The notes beneath the pieces were generated by a model that was not told the origin of the DNA, did no database searches, and saw only the letters and a list, made by a program, of their open reading frames with translations. A DNA stretch of 35,949 nt from a virus, in IMG/VR virus record IMGVR_UViG_3300035704_000016, positions 1 through 35,949 of that record. One strand, given 5' to 3'. This document shows, piece by piece, positions 1-8,036 of the stretch (positions are counted from its first letter, which is position 1; the number at the start of each line of letters is the position of its first letter). The position numbers were made by a program, and so were the translations under genes.

Positions 1-870
1 CTGGTGGGCTTGGAAGTACTCCTGAGAGGTGACGTCGGTCTGGTAGATGCCCTGCTCGCGCTTGGCATGGGAAAGCGCCGTGGCACGGTCCTGGTTGGCA
101 CGAAGAGCGGCGAGGGAGAGCTGGTTGGTTTCTCGATGAGTGCCTTGGTTGAGGCGCCGAGACTGGACGCCGTAGTCCGTCAGTTGCCGCCCTAGGTCGC
201 CCTGCAAGTGGGCGCTCTGAGTCGCGAAATCTTCGCGAGCGCGGCCTTCGCGCAGGGCGATTTCTTCGTCCTGTTCGCGGTGCTGGCGTTCAAGTTCGAA
301 CTGGTCGTGGCCCTGGTTGGCACCCCGCACGGCCGCAGAGGCAGCATTGGAGCCGGCCTCGTCGGTGCCCTGCTGGATGCCGTGGGCCTGCTGGCCCTGG
401 GCTTCGGCGGCGTAGCGGTGCTGCATGTCGGTGAGGGCGCGTTCGTAGGCTTCGCCGCCCTGCTGTTTAGCGCGGCCTAGGTCTTCGATGTCGCGGGCGA
501 AGCTGGTGCTGAGTTGGCCCTGGGCGTAGCCGGCATCGGCCTGGGCGTAGCCGCGACTGCGGGCGATGTCGCTCTGACCCTGGCGCTGGGCAAGGAGCGT
601 TTCGCGCCGTTTCTGGCCGACATCCTGGTGCTGGCGGTGACCTTCGAGGCGGGTTTTTTCGATCAGGTCGAGCAGGCCGCGCTGAGAAGAGCGAACCTGC
701 GCTTCGAGGCCGGGATCGAAGGTGCCCGGAGGCGGCCCGGCGAGCTCGGGGAAGGTGTAGCCGAGGACGGCCCCACCGCCAGAGCGGCGAGACGGAGGGG
801 TTTTCTGTTTGTCGCCACCTCCGCCACCTCGAGCAGGTGCCTGAGTGCCGCCCGTCTGTCGTTTAGTCAC
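1..870 (-). CDS. Gln-rich coiled-coil virion-type protein, C-terminus off window
   Basis: An open frame starts at GTG 870 and runs off the left edge without a stop (290 codons visible). GGCGAGG sits directly before the GTG as a weak ribosome site. After a Gly/Pro-rich, basic first 40 residues comes a long stretch very rich in Gln, Arg, Glu, Ala and His with no Cys, predicted to be largely alpha-helical. YAQ repeats (AQADAGYAQGQ) occur in the middle. It is the last visible gene of the late operon, after tail nozzle and tail collar genes, so an internal ejection protein or a tail-associated fibrous protein is the best inference. No family is recognised. The three plus-strand frames over this stretch look like antisense shadows. 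Confidence 0.75.
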   Translation of the reverse strand, partial: MTKRQTGGTQAPARGGGGGDKQKTPPSRRSGGGAVLGYTFPELAGPPPGTFDPGLEAQVRSSQRGLLDLIEKTRLEGHRQHQDVGQKRRETLLAQRQGQSDIARSRGYAQADAGYAQGQLSTSFARDIEDLGRAKQQGGEAYERALTDMQHRYAAEAQGQQAHGIQQGTDEAGSNAASAAVRGANQGHDQFELERQHREQDEEIALREGRAREDFATQSAHLQGDLGRQLTDYGVQSRRLNQGTHRETNQLSLAALRANQDRATALSHAKREQGIYQTDVTSQEYFQAHQ

Positions 871-878
871 CCTCGCCA

Positions 879-1040
879 CTACAGGCCGCCTTTTTTGAGC
901 CGAGCATCCACAAGGGCGAGTTGGCCCGGGAGACTCTGCGAGGTGTTGAGCTGCTGCTGCTCGATCAGCGAGCGGACGAAGCGCTCGAGATCGGCCTCAG
1001 TTTTGATCCTGCCGATGCCGCCTGCATCACCGGGGGTCAA
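879..1040 (-). CDS. Small hypothetical protein (53 aa), TTG start
   Basis: The frame opens with TTG at 1040, overlapping the TGA of the tail collar gene as TTGA, and ends with TAG at 879-881, nine bases before the next start. The product is MTPGDAGGIGRIKTE followed by an acidic/basic helix (ADLERFVRSLIEQQQ), ending LKKGGL. The 4-base stop/start overlap matches the coupling seen throughout this operon, and without this gene there would be a 170-bp hole. The helix-rich composition resembles small virion or assembly factors, but no function can be given. The start is not ATG and there is no clear Shine-Dalgarno sequence, so translation probably depends on coupling. Confidence 0.55.
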   Translation of the reverse strand: MTPGDAGGIGRIKTEADLERFVRSLIEQQQLNTSQSLPGQLALVDARLKKGGL

Positions 1041-1711
1041 GTCTTCACCATCCAGTTTACGACTTGGTAGGGGGGCATCTGCATTTCATCTTCGCCGCCC
1101 TGCCCGACTGAGCCGGTTCCTCCGACTATCGCGTGGACGTGCCCAAGTGTGTTGAAGTTCGTCGCCGTTCCGCTACCGCCGGGGGCAAGCGTGGTATAGG
1201 CGAAGCCGCTGCCTTCGTGGCGGGTGGCTTCGAAATAGGGCAGCGTATGGGGGTGAGCCGTACTCTCATCGCCCGAGTTGAAAGAGATCGAGTGAGAGTG
1301 TTTGCGTAGCTTCTCCTGGCCGGCCGACTGTCCTCGCGCGTTGCTGGCCGTCAGCCTTCCCGCTGCACCGTCGACCCCGGCCGGAAAACGACCACGCAGG
1401 TCTGGCACATTGAAGGTTGTCGAGCCGTCGCCGGCGCCATAGGCGGTCCCTAGCGCACTGAAAAGCGCAGCGAACGTCGCCCGTGAGACGGCCTGCCCTT
1501 CGCATAGCAGCCAGCCCGAGGGCGCCGCAGAGCGACCGGAGGCCTTGATATCGCCAGGTTCGGCAAGCGCCTGGCGCAACACAGAAGCGAGGTTTTCCGC
1601 CGTGAGGCCGCCGTTGACCTGGGCGACGATCGCATTGAGGTCCGCCATGACGTCAGCAGCGACGGCATCGGTGTGGGCGACCAGCGTTTTCGGAAGGACC
1701 ACGAGACCCAT
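1037..1711 (-). CDS. Phage tail collar domain protein (short fibre)
   Basis: A 224-aa protein with a phage tail-collar domain (the family that also contains microcystin-dependent-type proteins). The signature is at about residues 64-112: PSGWLLCEGQ, then an alanine/phenylalanine helix, then G-T-x-Y-G-x-G-D-G-x-T-T-F-x-V-P-D-L-R-G-R-F. The C-terminus ends QVVNWMVKT, which is typical of the family, where the final strand closes the domain. The first 60 residues are helical and may connect to the tail. In this family the domain sits at the tip of tail fibres or collars and contributes to receptor contact. The gene starts at ATG immediately after the TAG of the nozzle gene (TAGATG), so the two are probably co-translated. 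Confidence 0.85.
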   Translation of the reverse strand: MGLVVLPKTLVAHTDAVAADVMADLNAIVAQVNGGLTAENLASVLRQALAEPGDIKASGRSAAPSGWLLCEGQAVSRATFAALFSALGTAYGAGDGSTTFNVPDLRGRFPAGVDGAAGRLTASNARGQSAGQEKLRKHSHSISFNSGDESTAHPHTLPYFEATRHEGSGFAYTTLAPGGSGTATNFNTLGHVHAIVGGTGSVGQGGEDEMQMPPYQVVNWMVKT

Positions 1712-3535
1712 CTAGACCACCTTTGTCAATCGGACACCGCCCGGTCGGGCGACAAACACGACCACGCTTCGGATCGTGAGTTTCGCAACCGGGTCGGCGC
1801 ATTGGATGCGGAAGCGGGCGTAGCGCGCTCTCGTCGCCGAGCGCCACGTCCAGGCGTTCTGCGCGAGGGCCGCCGCCGGCCCGAAGTTGGGGACGGCCAT
1901 GCCGTCGAGAAGATCGAACTCGAGTTCTTCCCCGGCCGCCCATTCGAACTCGTCCCAGTTGACCTCGTTCCACGCCGGGATCCCTTTCCTGCGGATACCC
2001 GTGCCGATCTCGGCGGTGATCAACGGTTCTTCGCCGGTGTCAGCGGTCAGCTCGTAGAGCAGGTCAAGCCGGCGGAAGCGTGCGATCGCCAGGTTGCCCG
2101 CTTCGTAGTCGCGGGTGATCAGCGCGAAGTTCGGCGTTGTGCCGTCGTGATCTTTCTTGACGGCGGCGGTCGGGAGGAAGTAGGTCGAGACGTCCACGAG
2201 GCGCCCATCGCTGCACGCCGCATAGACCGCCGGGATTTCGCCGGGAACGGCCGGGTCACGCCGCACCGCGGCGGAGATCTTCGCGCCCGAGCCGGCCTGG
2301 TAGGTCCAAGGGAAGAGCTCACGACCGCGAGATCGATAAGGACGGTCCATCCGACAGGTCAGGAGGTCGACCGGCACGCCGCTGGAGTCGAGCACCGGTA
2401 GGAAGTAGTGGTCGCGGTCGACCCAGGCAGCGCCGGGGACGTGGCCTTCGAGGACGTGCTGGCGATAGAGCGGTGCGATCGCTTCGCTGAGCTGCGTCGG
2501 TGTGCTGGTCCCGTCCATCAAGTAGACGTCGTCGGTCGCCGGCACCACGAGCGAGCCAGAGAAGCCTGTGATGCCTGCTGGCCCCCAGAGCACGATGTCG
2601 CGGCTGAAGAGATCGAGGCGATGAAGGTCGGCACCAAGGCTGTCGACGATCGGCACGGCCAAGTTGGAGGCCACCGTCACGCCACCGGTGTGCATGATCA
2701 GGGCGCGGTCGACGCCGATCGACTCAACCCCGAGGATGATCACGCCCTCTTGCAGCACATGACGGTTCTGGACCACCGTTTCCGAGGGAGGGATTTTGGC
2801 TTCCCACAGGTGCGGCTTGTCGGGCTCGGAGAAGAGGAATTCGTTACCGGTGCAAACGATCAGCCGCCGCCCGGAGACCGCGATCAGGTCGGCCGTCTTG
2901 TAGGGCGCCGTTGCGTCCTCGAGAGGCTTGAGGGTGTAGGCGATCGCGGCTTCGGTGGTCCCTTCGTAGAGATCGCGAAGTTCGATTTCGGTGTCTGAGC
3001 GCACAGCACTGACCACGTAGACGCGCTGACCGCCTTTGGCGAGGCGAAACAGCATCCCGATGTCGACGTTGGCGAGCCATTTCGTGCCGGCGCCGACGAC
3101 GTTGCGGGAGCCATTGGTGGCCGTTATAGAACCGGTGTTGTATTCCGCAGTCTTCCTCGAGCCGCCCCAGATTTTGCCGCCGGGGATGAAGAGCATTCCC
3201 TGGATGGCCCGGGCGAGCTTCGGCACGCTCGAGTAGCCACCGAGGCCGAGGCTGATTGGCGTTTTGCCGTCTTCAGCCAGGGTGCCATATGCGCTCGTGG
3301 ACGCCAGGAACGTGCGCCTGCCGGGCTGGAGCCACCCATCCCACACGTAGCGCAGGGCGGTGCCGAACGGAGCGTTAGCGACGGCGACAGAGCCTCCGCG
3401 CTTGAAGATCGAGCCGTCGTCGCTTAGCAGCCCGTTTTCACCGAGGAAGAAGCCGCGGGGGTCGATCAGGTGAGGCGCAACGTCTCGCTGCTCGCCGGCG
3501 GAGAAGTCGAGTTGGGCTTCCCTCCCGAGCGGCAT
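1712..3535 (-). CDS. Tail nozzle / DNA-stabilisation-like protein
   Basis: A 607-aa beta-rich protein without membrane segments. It opens with MPLGREAQLDFSAGEQ and has regularly spaced short strands and turns, as in the propeller-like tail nozzle proteins of podoviruses (P22 gp10, T7 gp12). Position supports this: it follows the adaptor gene with a TGATG overlap and precedes the tail collar protein, matching the order coat, adaptor, nozzle in P22-like and T7-like phages. The early segment GLLSDDGSIFKRGG resembles the conserved start of such stabilisation proteins. Sequence-level identification by eye is weak, so the call rests on size, composition and gene order. Confidence 0.6.
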   Translation of the reverse strand: MPLGREAQLDFSAGEQRDVAPHLIDPRGFFLGENGLLSDDGSIFKRGGSVAVANAPFGTALRYVWDGWLQPGRRTFLASTSAYGTLAEDGKTPISLGLGGYSSVPKLARAIQGMLFIPGGKIWGGSRKTAEYNTGSITATNGSRNVVGAGTKWLANVDIGMLFRLAKGGQRVYVVSAVRSDTEIELRDLYEGTTEAAIAYTLKPLEDATAPYKTADLIAVSGRRLIVCTGNEFLFSEPDKPHLWEAKIPPSETVVQNRHVLQEGVIILGVESIGVDRALIMHTGGVTVASNLAVPIVDSLGADLHRLDLFSRDIVLWGPAGITGFSGSLVVPATDDVYLMDGTSTPTQLSEAIAPLYRQHVLEGHVPGAAWVDRDHYFLPVLDSSGVPVDLLTCRMDRPYRSRGRELFPWTYQAGSGAKISAAVRRDPAVPGEIPAVYAACSDGRLVDVSTYFLPTAAVKKDHDGTTPNFALITRDYEAGNLAIARFRRLDLLYELTADTGEEPLITAEIGTGIRRKGIPAWNEVNWDEFEWAAGEELEFDLLDGMAVPNFGPAAALAQNAWTWRSATRARYARFRIQCADPVAKLTIRSVVVFVARPGGVRLTKVV

Positions 3536-4179
3536 CAGCGGTTGTGGCCGGCGACGTGCGCCTTGTGGGGGCCCGCACCGGTGCGCTTGTTGGCAAGCAC
3601 GAAGAGTTCGCCCGCTCGAGCGTCGGCGCGCTCGAGGAAGTAGTTGCCGGACTGAGGATTCTCATCGACGTCCTCGTAGGCGATGCCCTTGGCGTAGTCG
3701 AGGATCGCCCGGCGGAACTCGACCGGGAAGGGGATGGTGTCGCCCGGCGCCATGTCGGCCGGCGTGATCGCCGAGAGGCCGGTGACCGAAAGGCCGTCCT
3801 GGGAGGGCGGCAGCCACAGCGAGAACTTCCTTTCGATGCCGTCTTCGCCGAAGCGCTCCGCGAAGATGCCGCCTTCGCTGGGCCGCGTCAAGCTCATCCG
3901 GCCAAGCCGCAGGTCCCACAGCGTCGGGAGATCGCTGCGTTCGTAGGGGTAGCCGGCGACGGCGACGCGGAGGAGTTTGACCACGTTGCCGGGGAGGTCG
4001 TACTCCTCCTGGGTGGCGACGGTGGGGCCAAGTTCGAGCTCGGCGCGGATCCACTCCGATCGCGACGCAAGCCGCTTCGCCCCCTCGTTGAGGAGCAAAG
4101 CGGCCTGCGGCCCGTTGAACTTAAACCCAGAACTCTCCGGGCCTTCGAGCTGTTCGATCGCGTCAGCGAGCGTTTCCAC
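3535..4179 (-). CDS. Head-tail adaptor protein (gp4/gp11-like)
   Basis: A 214-aa protein read from GTG 4179, with GAGGT four bases upstream; an in-frame TGA lies just before that. The N-terminal helix bundle (LLLNEGAKRLASRSEW) and the late helix pair (FRRAILDYAKGIAYED, then FLERADARAGEL) are the usual pattern of podoviral adaptor or tail-tubular-A proteins, in which an alpha-helical ring sits under the portal. A short central domain (LPGNVVKLLRVAV) would be the beta insertion of these proteins. The gene ends in a TGATG overlap with the nozzle gene. The family match is by pattern and order. Confidence 0.6.
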   Translation of the reverse strand: METLADAIEQLEGPESSGFKFNGPQAALLLNEGAKRLASRSEWIRAELELGPTVATQEEYDLPGNVVKLLRVAVAGYPYERSDLPTLWDLRLGRMSLTRPSEGGIFAERFGEDGIERKFSLWLPPSQDGLSVTGLSAITPADMAPGDTIPFPVEFRRAILDYAKGIAYEDVDENPQSGNYFLERADARAGELFVLANKRTGAGPHKAHVAGHNR

Positions 4180-4197
4180 GCTGACCTCAGCCCTGGA

Positions 4198-4743
4198 CTA
4201 GCCCTGCGGCGGCGCGGCGGCCGGCGTGCCCTCCGGGCTCTCCGCGGGTACGAGATCTTCCGCGCCGGGCGTCGGGCCGACTGCGGCCCCCAGCCTGATG
4301 CGCTCGATCTCGTGCTCGGGAGTGTCCGGCTTGGCGGGCGCTGCGACTCCGGCGTTGGCGATCGCAGCCTCGCAGGAGGCGATCACGTCGGGGCGCGAGA
4401 GGTTGGTCCGCTCCCCGACCAGGATGTCGGCGATCGCGGCATAGTCGCCCGCGAACGTCAGATCCATGATCCGCCTGTGCAGCTCCGCCGTCGAGGCGCC
4501 GGCGCGGCCCGGCTCGCTACCGAGCTCGAAGAAGAGCTTCTCGTAGCTGTCGGATTCGCGAAGCTCCTGAAGCTCCTCGGGATCGCTGACGACCAACCGG
4601 CCGTCGATGAACTGGGAGCGCTTGCCGGGGGTGTTGATGAAGTCGCCATTCTCGCCCAGGGGCTTGCGGCGAGCGTTTTCCCTGACGACGCAGAGATTGT
4701 TCACCGGACTGACGAACGTGGTGGTGCTTGTTCCATCGCTCAT
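4198..4743 (-). CDS. Hypothetical protein between major capsid and adaptor (181 aa)
   Basis: Starts at ATG 4743 behind a clear ribosome site (AAAGGAACCCTTC before ATG) and ends with TAG at 4198. The N-terminal half is mixed (FVSPVNNLCVVRENARRK, then GDFINTPGKRSQFIDGRL). The middle is helical and acidic. The last 35 residues are Pro/Ala-rich and probably disordered. The N-terminal pattern of a short beta-rich segment plus a GKRSQF-type loop resembles small proteins found next to capsid genes, but I do not recognise a family. Head completion or decoration protein is a positional guess only. Confidence 0.75.
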   Translation of the reverse strand: MSDGTSTTTFVSPVNNLCVVRENARRKPLGENGDFINTPGKRSQFIDGRLVVSDPEELQELRESDSYEKLFFELGSEPGRAGASTAELHRRIMDLTFAGDYAAIADILVGERTNLSRPDVIASCEAAIANAGVAAPAKPDTPEHEIERIRLGAAVGPTPGAEDLVPAESPEGTPAAAPPQG

Positions 4744-4769
4744 GAAGGGTTCCTTTCCCCTTCGACTAG

Positions 4770-4793
4770 GCGGCGAGGCCGAAGCCCCGCCGC
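4770..4793 (-). other. UUCG-tetraloop hairpin behind the major capsid gene
   Basis: On the minus strand the sequence reads GCGGCGGGGC, then TTCG, then GCCTCGCCGC. That is a 10-bp stem with one G-U wobble closed by a TTCG loop, starting about 10 bases past the capsid stop. The wobble pairs only in the minus-strand transcript (it is an A-C mismatch in the other). No T-run follows, so this is more likely an mRNA-stabilising or processing hairpin than an intrinsic terminator. Confidence 0.6.
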
Positions 4794-4803
4794 GCTCGCC
4801 GAT

Positions 4804-6138
4804 CTAGGACGTGATGTTGACGATCTTGCCGTGGGTGAGGGCCTGGCCGTAGACGAAGCCGCACTCGGTCAGGTACTCGTCCTTCTTCCCGTCCTGCCCG
4901 GGCGCCTGGATGTTGTGCTTGATGTGGGTGTCGCGGTTGCCTTCGTCGCCGTTGAGGTACTTGTAGCCGACGTTGGCGAGGTCGACGATCCACAGCTGCT
5001 TGGAGAGTTCGACACCCTCCATCAGCCAGTGCGTGACCAGGTTGAGGATTTTGCCGTGGGGGGTGATCAGCTGCACCATGTGGATCCCGTAGGTGAGGCT
5101 GGGATCGGGCTGGGTGACGATCACCTTGGACCGCGGGTAGGTGGTCAGGATCGAGCTGACCGTTGCCCCGGAGATCCCGAGCTTCGTCCGGCTGCCGAAG
5201 CGGAACGGCGACGTCAGCGAGGACCAGAACTCGGTCTCCGTCATTTCGCCCCCGACGTCGGTGATGTTCTGGGTGGCGAAGTGGTTGAAGCCGCCGGTCG
5301 TGCGACGGGCGTTGGTGCCGGTCAGGTCGACCGAGGGTTTACCCAGCATCGCCGCGTACTCGATGTCCTTCGCGTGCTCAATGCCCGCGTGGTTCATCTG
5401 GCGGTCCCAGTCCCGCGGCTGCGTGCGGTCACGGGTGGCGAGCTGTGTTGCGGTCGCGTCGATCGGTTCGCGGAAGATCTGGGTGAAATTTTCGATTTCC
5501 ACCGGGTTCTTGCTGCGAGCCGGCTTGTCGAGCGCGCCCTCCTGGGCGGCCGAACCGACGCGGATGAGCTCGTCGCCGACTTTCATGATCGCGGCCGTCG
5601 AGCCGATTCCACGGACGGCGACTATTTTTTCGGCTTCGATCGAGGTCACGCGGACCACCTCGCCGGTGCGGGTGTTGAAGGCGAGATCGTCAGCGGCCCA
5701 GAGGGTCGCCGTGCTCACTTTGATTTTGGTTTCGACCGCCGATGCTTCGGTGCCGACTTTGTCGAAACGGGCGTTGAGCTTGTCCTCCATCCAGGTGTAC
5801 TTTGGGTTTATGGCCTGGGTGGATTCGGCCTTCTTGCTGAGGATCAGGAGCGGTGAGGAATCCGGCTCGAGCTCGAGGATCTGCTCGCGCATATCGATTT
5901 CGAGGATGCCGGTAGCCAGGTTGGTGGTGGATCGCTGGCCCGTCACTTCTTCCCCGCCGGCGAAGGGCGCGGCGAAGAGCCGTGCCCGGTCGGGGTTGCG
6001 GATCAGCGAGAAGGTCTCCTCGATGGGCAGCTCCTTGAAGCCGCGGATGATGCCCTGAACGAAACGCGCGCGACTGGCCCTGCGTAGAGCCCGAGCCGAA
6101 AGCCACGCGGTTGCTGCTATGGCGATGAGGGTGAACAT
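4804..6138 (-). CDS. Major capsid protein, SU10 / DUF5309 type
   Basis: A 444-aa HK97-fold coat protein. Family signs are FTQIFREPIDATATQ at about 218-232, the helix with H-A-G-I-E-H-A-K-D-I-E at 250-260, TGGFNHFA at 281-288, the strand KVIVTQPDPS near 338, and the C-terminal KKDEYLTECG at 418-427. All belong to the SU10-type major capsid family. The start is ATG 6138, because AGGAGA lies 10 bases upstream. The longer frame to 6438 would overlap the scaffold gene by 250 bases. The product forms the icosahedral shell together with the upstream scaffold. Odd point: the first 20 residues (FTLIAIAATAWLSARAL) are hydrophobic, then basic, which is unusual for a coat protein. Confidence 0.88.
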   Translation of the reverse strand: MFTLIAIAATAWLSARALRRASRARFVQGIIRGFKELPIEETFSLIRNPDRARLFAAPFAGGEEVTGQRSTTNLATGILEIDMREQILELEPDSSPLLILSKKAESTQAINPKYTWMEDKLNARFDKVGTEASAVETKIKVSTATLWAADDLAFNTRTGEVVRVTSIEAEKIVAVRGIGSTAAIMKVGDELIRVGSAAQEGALDKPARSKNPVEIENFTQIFREPIDATATQLATRDRTQPRDWDRQMNHAGIEHAKDIEYAAMLGKPSVDLTGTNARRTTGGFNHFATQNITDVGGEMTETEFWSSLTSPFRFGSRTKLGISGATVSSILTTYPRSKVIVTQPDPSLTYGIHMVQLITPHGKILNLVTHWLMEGVELSKQLWIVDLANVGYKYLNGDEGNRDTHIKHNIQAPGQDGKKDEYLTECGFVYGQALTHGKIVNITS

Positions 6139-6181
6139 CTGTCTTTTTTCTCCTGTGTCACGGCCTGCATCGCCACACGAG

Positions 6182-7177
6182 CTAGATCCAGATCTTGCTA
6201 AGACCTCGACCCGGACTCGCGGCAACGATGCCAGCGGCCATCTGATCGGGTTGTGATACGGCACTTCCGGGGTTTCCCCCGCCTGGTGTCTCGATCGGAA
6301 CCTCTCCGCCTGGGCCAGGTGCGGCAGGTTTCTCCTGCTGCATGGCCTCGAGCTGCTTCGCAGCCAGGTGACAGAGCTCAAGGAAGCCGGGCTCGCCGGC
6401 GGCCTCGGGACTCCCGAGGATCTGCTGAGCCCAGCCACGGGCGCGCTGAGAGATCGACGACTGATAGGCGGGATCCCGGAACTCGGGGTAATCCTGCGTC
6501 AGCGCGATCGCCTCGCTGCGGCGCCGCTGGGTCTCTTGACCTGCGATGTAGGGGTCGACGCGTTCCTTGATCATCCGCTGCGCGACCTGCTCGGCCCGCT
6601 GGTCGATGAGTTGATCCACGAACGCTCTCTCGTCCCCTGGTGCTCCTTGGGGTGGGACGACCGGTTGCCCGGCCTGCGGAGGCACGCCAGGCATCGCCTG
6701 GGGCGCTCCCTGTGGCAGTCCGAGGCCAGCGGCCTGGGCTGCGGCAAGTTGCTCGGGCGTGTAGCCCTGGGGCTGCGCCTGGGGCGCGGCGGGTGTCGGC
6801 TGGCCGAACAGCTCGGCGGCGAGCGGGTCAATCGCCGGGGGGGCGATTTCGTCCATGCGCTCGATCAGCGTCTGCGCCCAGTCGGGGGGCGTAGGAGCGG
6901 CCGCCGACTCCGCGCCAGGCGCAGGGGCGGCATCCGGCGTTCCAGGGGTCGTCGCCGGCGCTGTGGCAGCAGGGGCCTGCGGGGAAGCGGCCGCGGGTGC
7001 GGGTGCGGCCTGCTCTGGCGCGGCTGGTGCGGGGGGCTGAGCGACCGCGGCGGTGCCGGCGCCGAAGGTCTCGCCTCCGGCCATCGGCGCGACGCCGTGG
7101 AGCGCCTCGAAGTCTGTGGCCCACGTGGAGAGGGCAGCGGGATCGGTTGGGACGGCGATTCTCGGGTTCGGGTTCAT
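6182..7177 (-). CDS. Putative scaffolding protein
   Basis: A 331-aa protein located directly before the capsid gene, where scaffold genes normally sit. Residues about 40-190 are extremely rich in Pro, Ala and Gln and likely disordered. Around 195-285 there is a charged helical segment (DQLIDQRAEQVAQRM, ERVDPYIAGQETQRRR, then a YPEFRDP-containing loop) of the kind scaffolds use to contact coat protein, followed by a Pro/Gly-rich tail. The ATG overlaps the preceding stop as ATGA, with GGAGG upstream. The identification rests on composition and position; scaffolds diverge quickly. A tail-end KIWI motif could be the coat-binding tip, but that is speculation. Confidence 0.6.
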   Translation of the reverse strand: MNPNPRIAVPTDPAALSTWATDFEALHGVAPMAGGETFGAGTAAVAQPPAPAAPEQAAPAPAAASPQAPAATAPATTPGTPDAAPAPGAESAAAPTPPDWAQTLIERMDEIAPPAIDPLAAELFGQPTPAAPQAQPQGYTPEQLAAAQAAGLGLPQGAPQAMPGVPPQAGQPVVPPQGAPGDERAFVDQLIDQRAEQVAQRMIKERVDPYIAGQETQRRRSEAIALTQDYPEFRDPAYQSSISQRARGWAQQILGSPEAAGEPGFLELCHLAAKQLEAMQQEKPAAPGPGGEVPIETPGGGNPGSAVSQPDQMAAGIVAASPGRGLSKIWI

Positions 7178-7527
7178 GATTCCTCCTCGGCCGCGGCGGT
7201 GCGTTCAGCCTCGCCTCGGGCCTCTAGCTTTGCCCGCCGTTGCTCGGCGGCCTTGCGGATTGCCTCCACAGCGTTTGGCAGCTCCCCCATGCCGGCGACG
7301 TAGCCCATCTGGCGGGCGTAGTCGGCCTGGCTGCGGGTAGGACCGTTGATCAGCGACTCGAGGACGTTTGCGCGCCCCTTTGCCACGAAATCCATGACGG
7401 CTGCGAAACCCGGCTGCGCCTGCAAGTTCTCGACCTGCTCGGCCAGCGCGAAGAGCTCGGGAGACGTCGCCTCCTGAAGTCCTCGATTCCAGTGCCCCGT
7501 AACCGTCGGCTGTACTCGACTCTCCAT
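7174..7527 (-). CDS. Hypothetical helical protein before the scaffold (117 aa)
   Basis: Read from ATG 7527 (MESRVQPTV), because longer versions run into the gene at 7563; it ends in an ATGA overlap with the scaffold start. The product is almost wholly helical: FALAEQVENLQ, PGFAAVMDFVAKGRANV, RSQADYARQMGYVAGM, and a strongly charged C-terminus (AEQRRAKLEARGEAER). No family is recognised. Its place between the receptor-binding cassette and the scaffold, and its coupling to the scaffold, suggest a head-assembly helper. The ribosome site is poor (CTCTCCGG upstream). Confidence 0.65.
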   Translation of the reverse strand: MESRVQPTVTGHWNRGLQEATSPELFALAEQVENLQAQPGFAAVMDFVAKGRANVLESLINGPTRSQADYARQMGYVAGMGELPNAVEAIRKAAEQRRAKLEARGEAERTAAAEEES

Positions 7528-7562
7528 CGGGCCGGAGAGTAGGACTGAGAGCGGACGGCGGT

Positions 7563-7853
7563 CTAGCCGGGACTGTGTTCCGGATACCGCTGCGGCGGTT
7601 TGAGGCTCTGCCCCATTTTGCCCGGCACGAAGCGTGCGTAGCGCCATTTTTTGCCAACTTCGGCGCCTGCGTAGTAGGCGTGGGCTTCGGTGAGCCCGGT
7701 GAAGGTCACGGCAGTTGCGCCTTCGACGCCTTCTTTCGTCTGGATCGCCGACGTGGTGGGTGGCTTGGCGGTGTTGAGGATCGCGGCGGCATCGTAGACG
7801 CCGATCACGGTCCCAGACGGAAAGACCTCCGGCCTGTCGAGCGTGAATTCCAT
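7563..7853 (-). CDS. Stand-alone adhesin anchor module (96 aa)
   Basis: A 96-aa protein that matches the first 80-90 residues of two large receptor-binding proteins encoded nearby. Compare VFPSGTVIGVY (residues 10-20) with VFPVGTTVKAY in the gene at 9125 and TFPIGTVVGIY in the gene at 10651, and EVGKKWRYARF near residue 65 with EVGGKWRYVAF. The predicted structure is a small beta sandwich. After the module there are only about 20 Pro-rich residues, so this copy has no fibre or enzymatic domain. It may cap the attachment site, be a degenerate paralogue, or act as an adaptor ring subunit. It starts at ATG 7853 and ends with TAG at 7563. Confidence 0.75.
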   Translation of the reverse strand: MEFTLDRPEVFPSGTVIGVYDAAAILNTAKPPTTSAIQTKEGVEGATAVTFTGLTEAHAYYAGAEVGKKWRYARFVPGKMGQSLKPPQRYPEHSPG

Positions 7854-7867
7854 GCCGGAAAAGGTAG

Positions 7868-8035
7868 CTAGACGCGCAGACGGCGTCGGCGGCGAGCGGC
7901 TCGCTTAGAGGCCAGGCGCGGTAGATCCTGCGGGTGCTGGCCGAAGGCCGTCTTGCCGCGCTTCATGGCGGCGAGCGCGGGGCCCTGGCGTGGAGTTCCT
8001 TTGCGGTAAGGCTGCGTGCGGCGGGTTGGACGCAT
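7868..8035 (-). CDS. Small Arg-rich basic protein (55 aa)
   Basis: ATG 8035 follows the TGA of the upstream gene after one base, with AAGGGT as a ribosome site. About a third of residues are Arg or Lys, ending in a run of arginines (KRAARRRRRLRV). There is no acidic cluster, so the calculated charge is very high. Very basic small phage proteins can be nucleic-acid-binding or packaged with DNA; here that is only a possibility. The longer frame reaching 8248 lies inside the neighbouring gene and is rejected. Confidence 0.55.
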   Translation of the reverse strand: MRPTRRTQPYRKGTPRQGPALAAMKRGKTAFGQHPQDLPRLASKRAARRRRRLRV

Positions 8036-8036
8036 C

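Noticed and set aside
3544-5856. A 770-codon plus-strand open frame
   Set aside because: It lies antisense to adaptor, hypothetical and capsid genes with clear family matches. Such long antisense frames are common in GC-rich DNA, and its product has no domain signs.
6139-6438. N-terminal extension of the major capsid frame
   Set aside because: It would overlap the scaffold gene by about 250 bases, and a good ribosome site supports the start at 6138.
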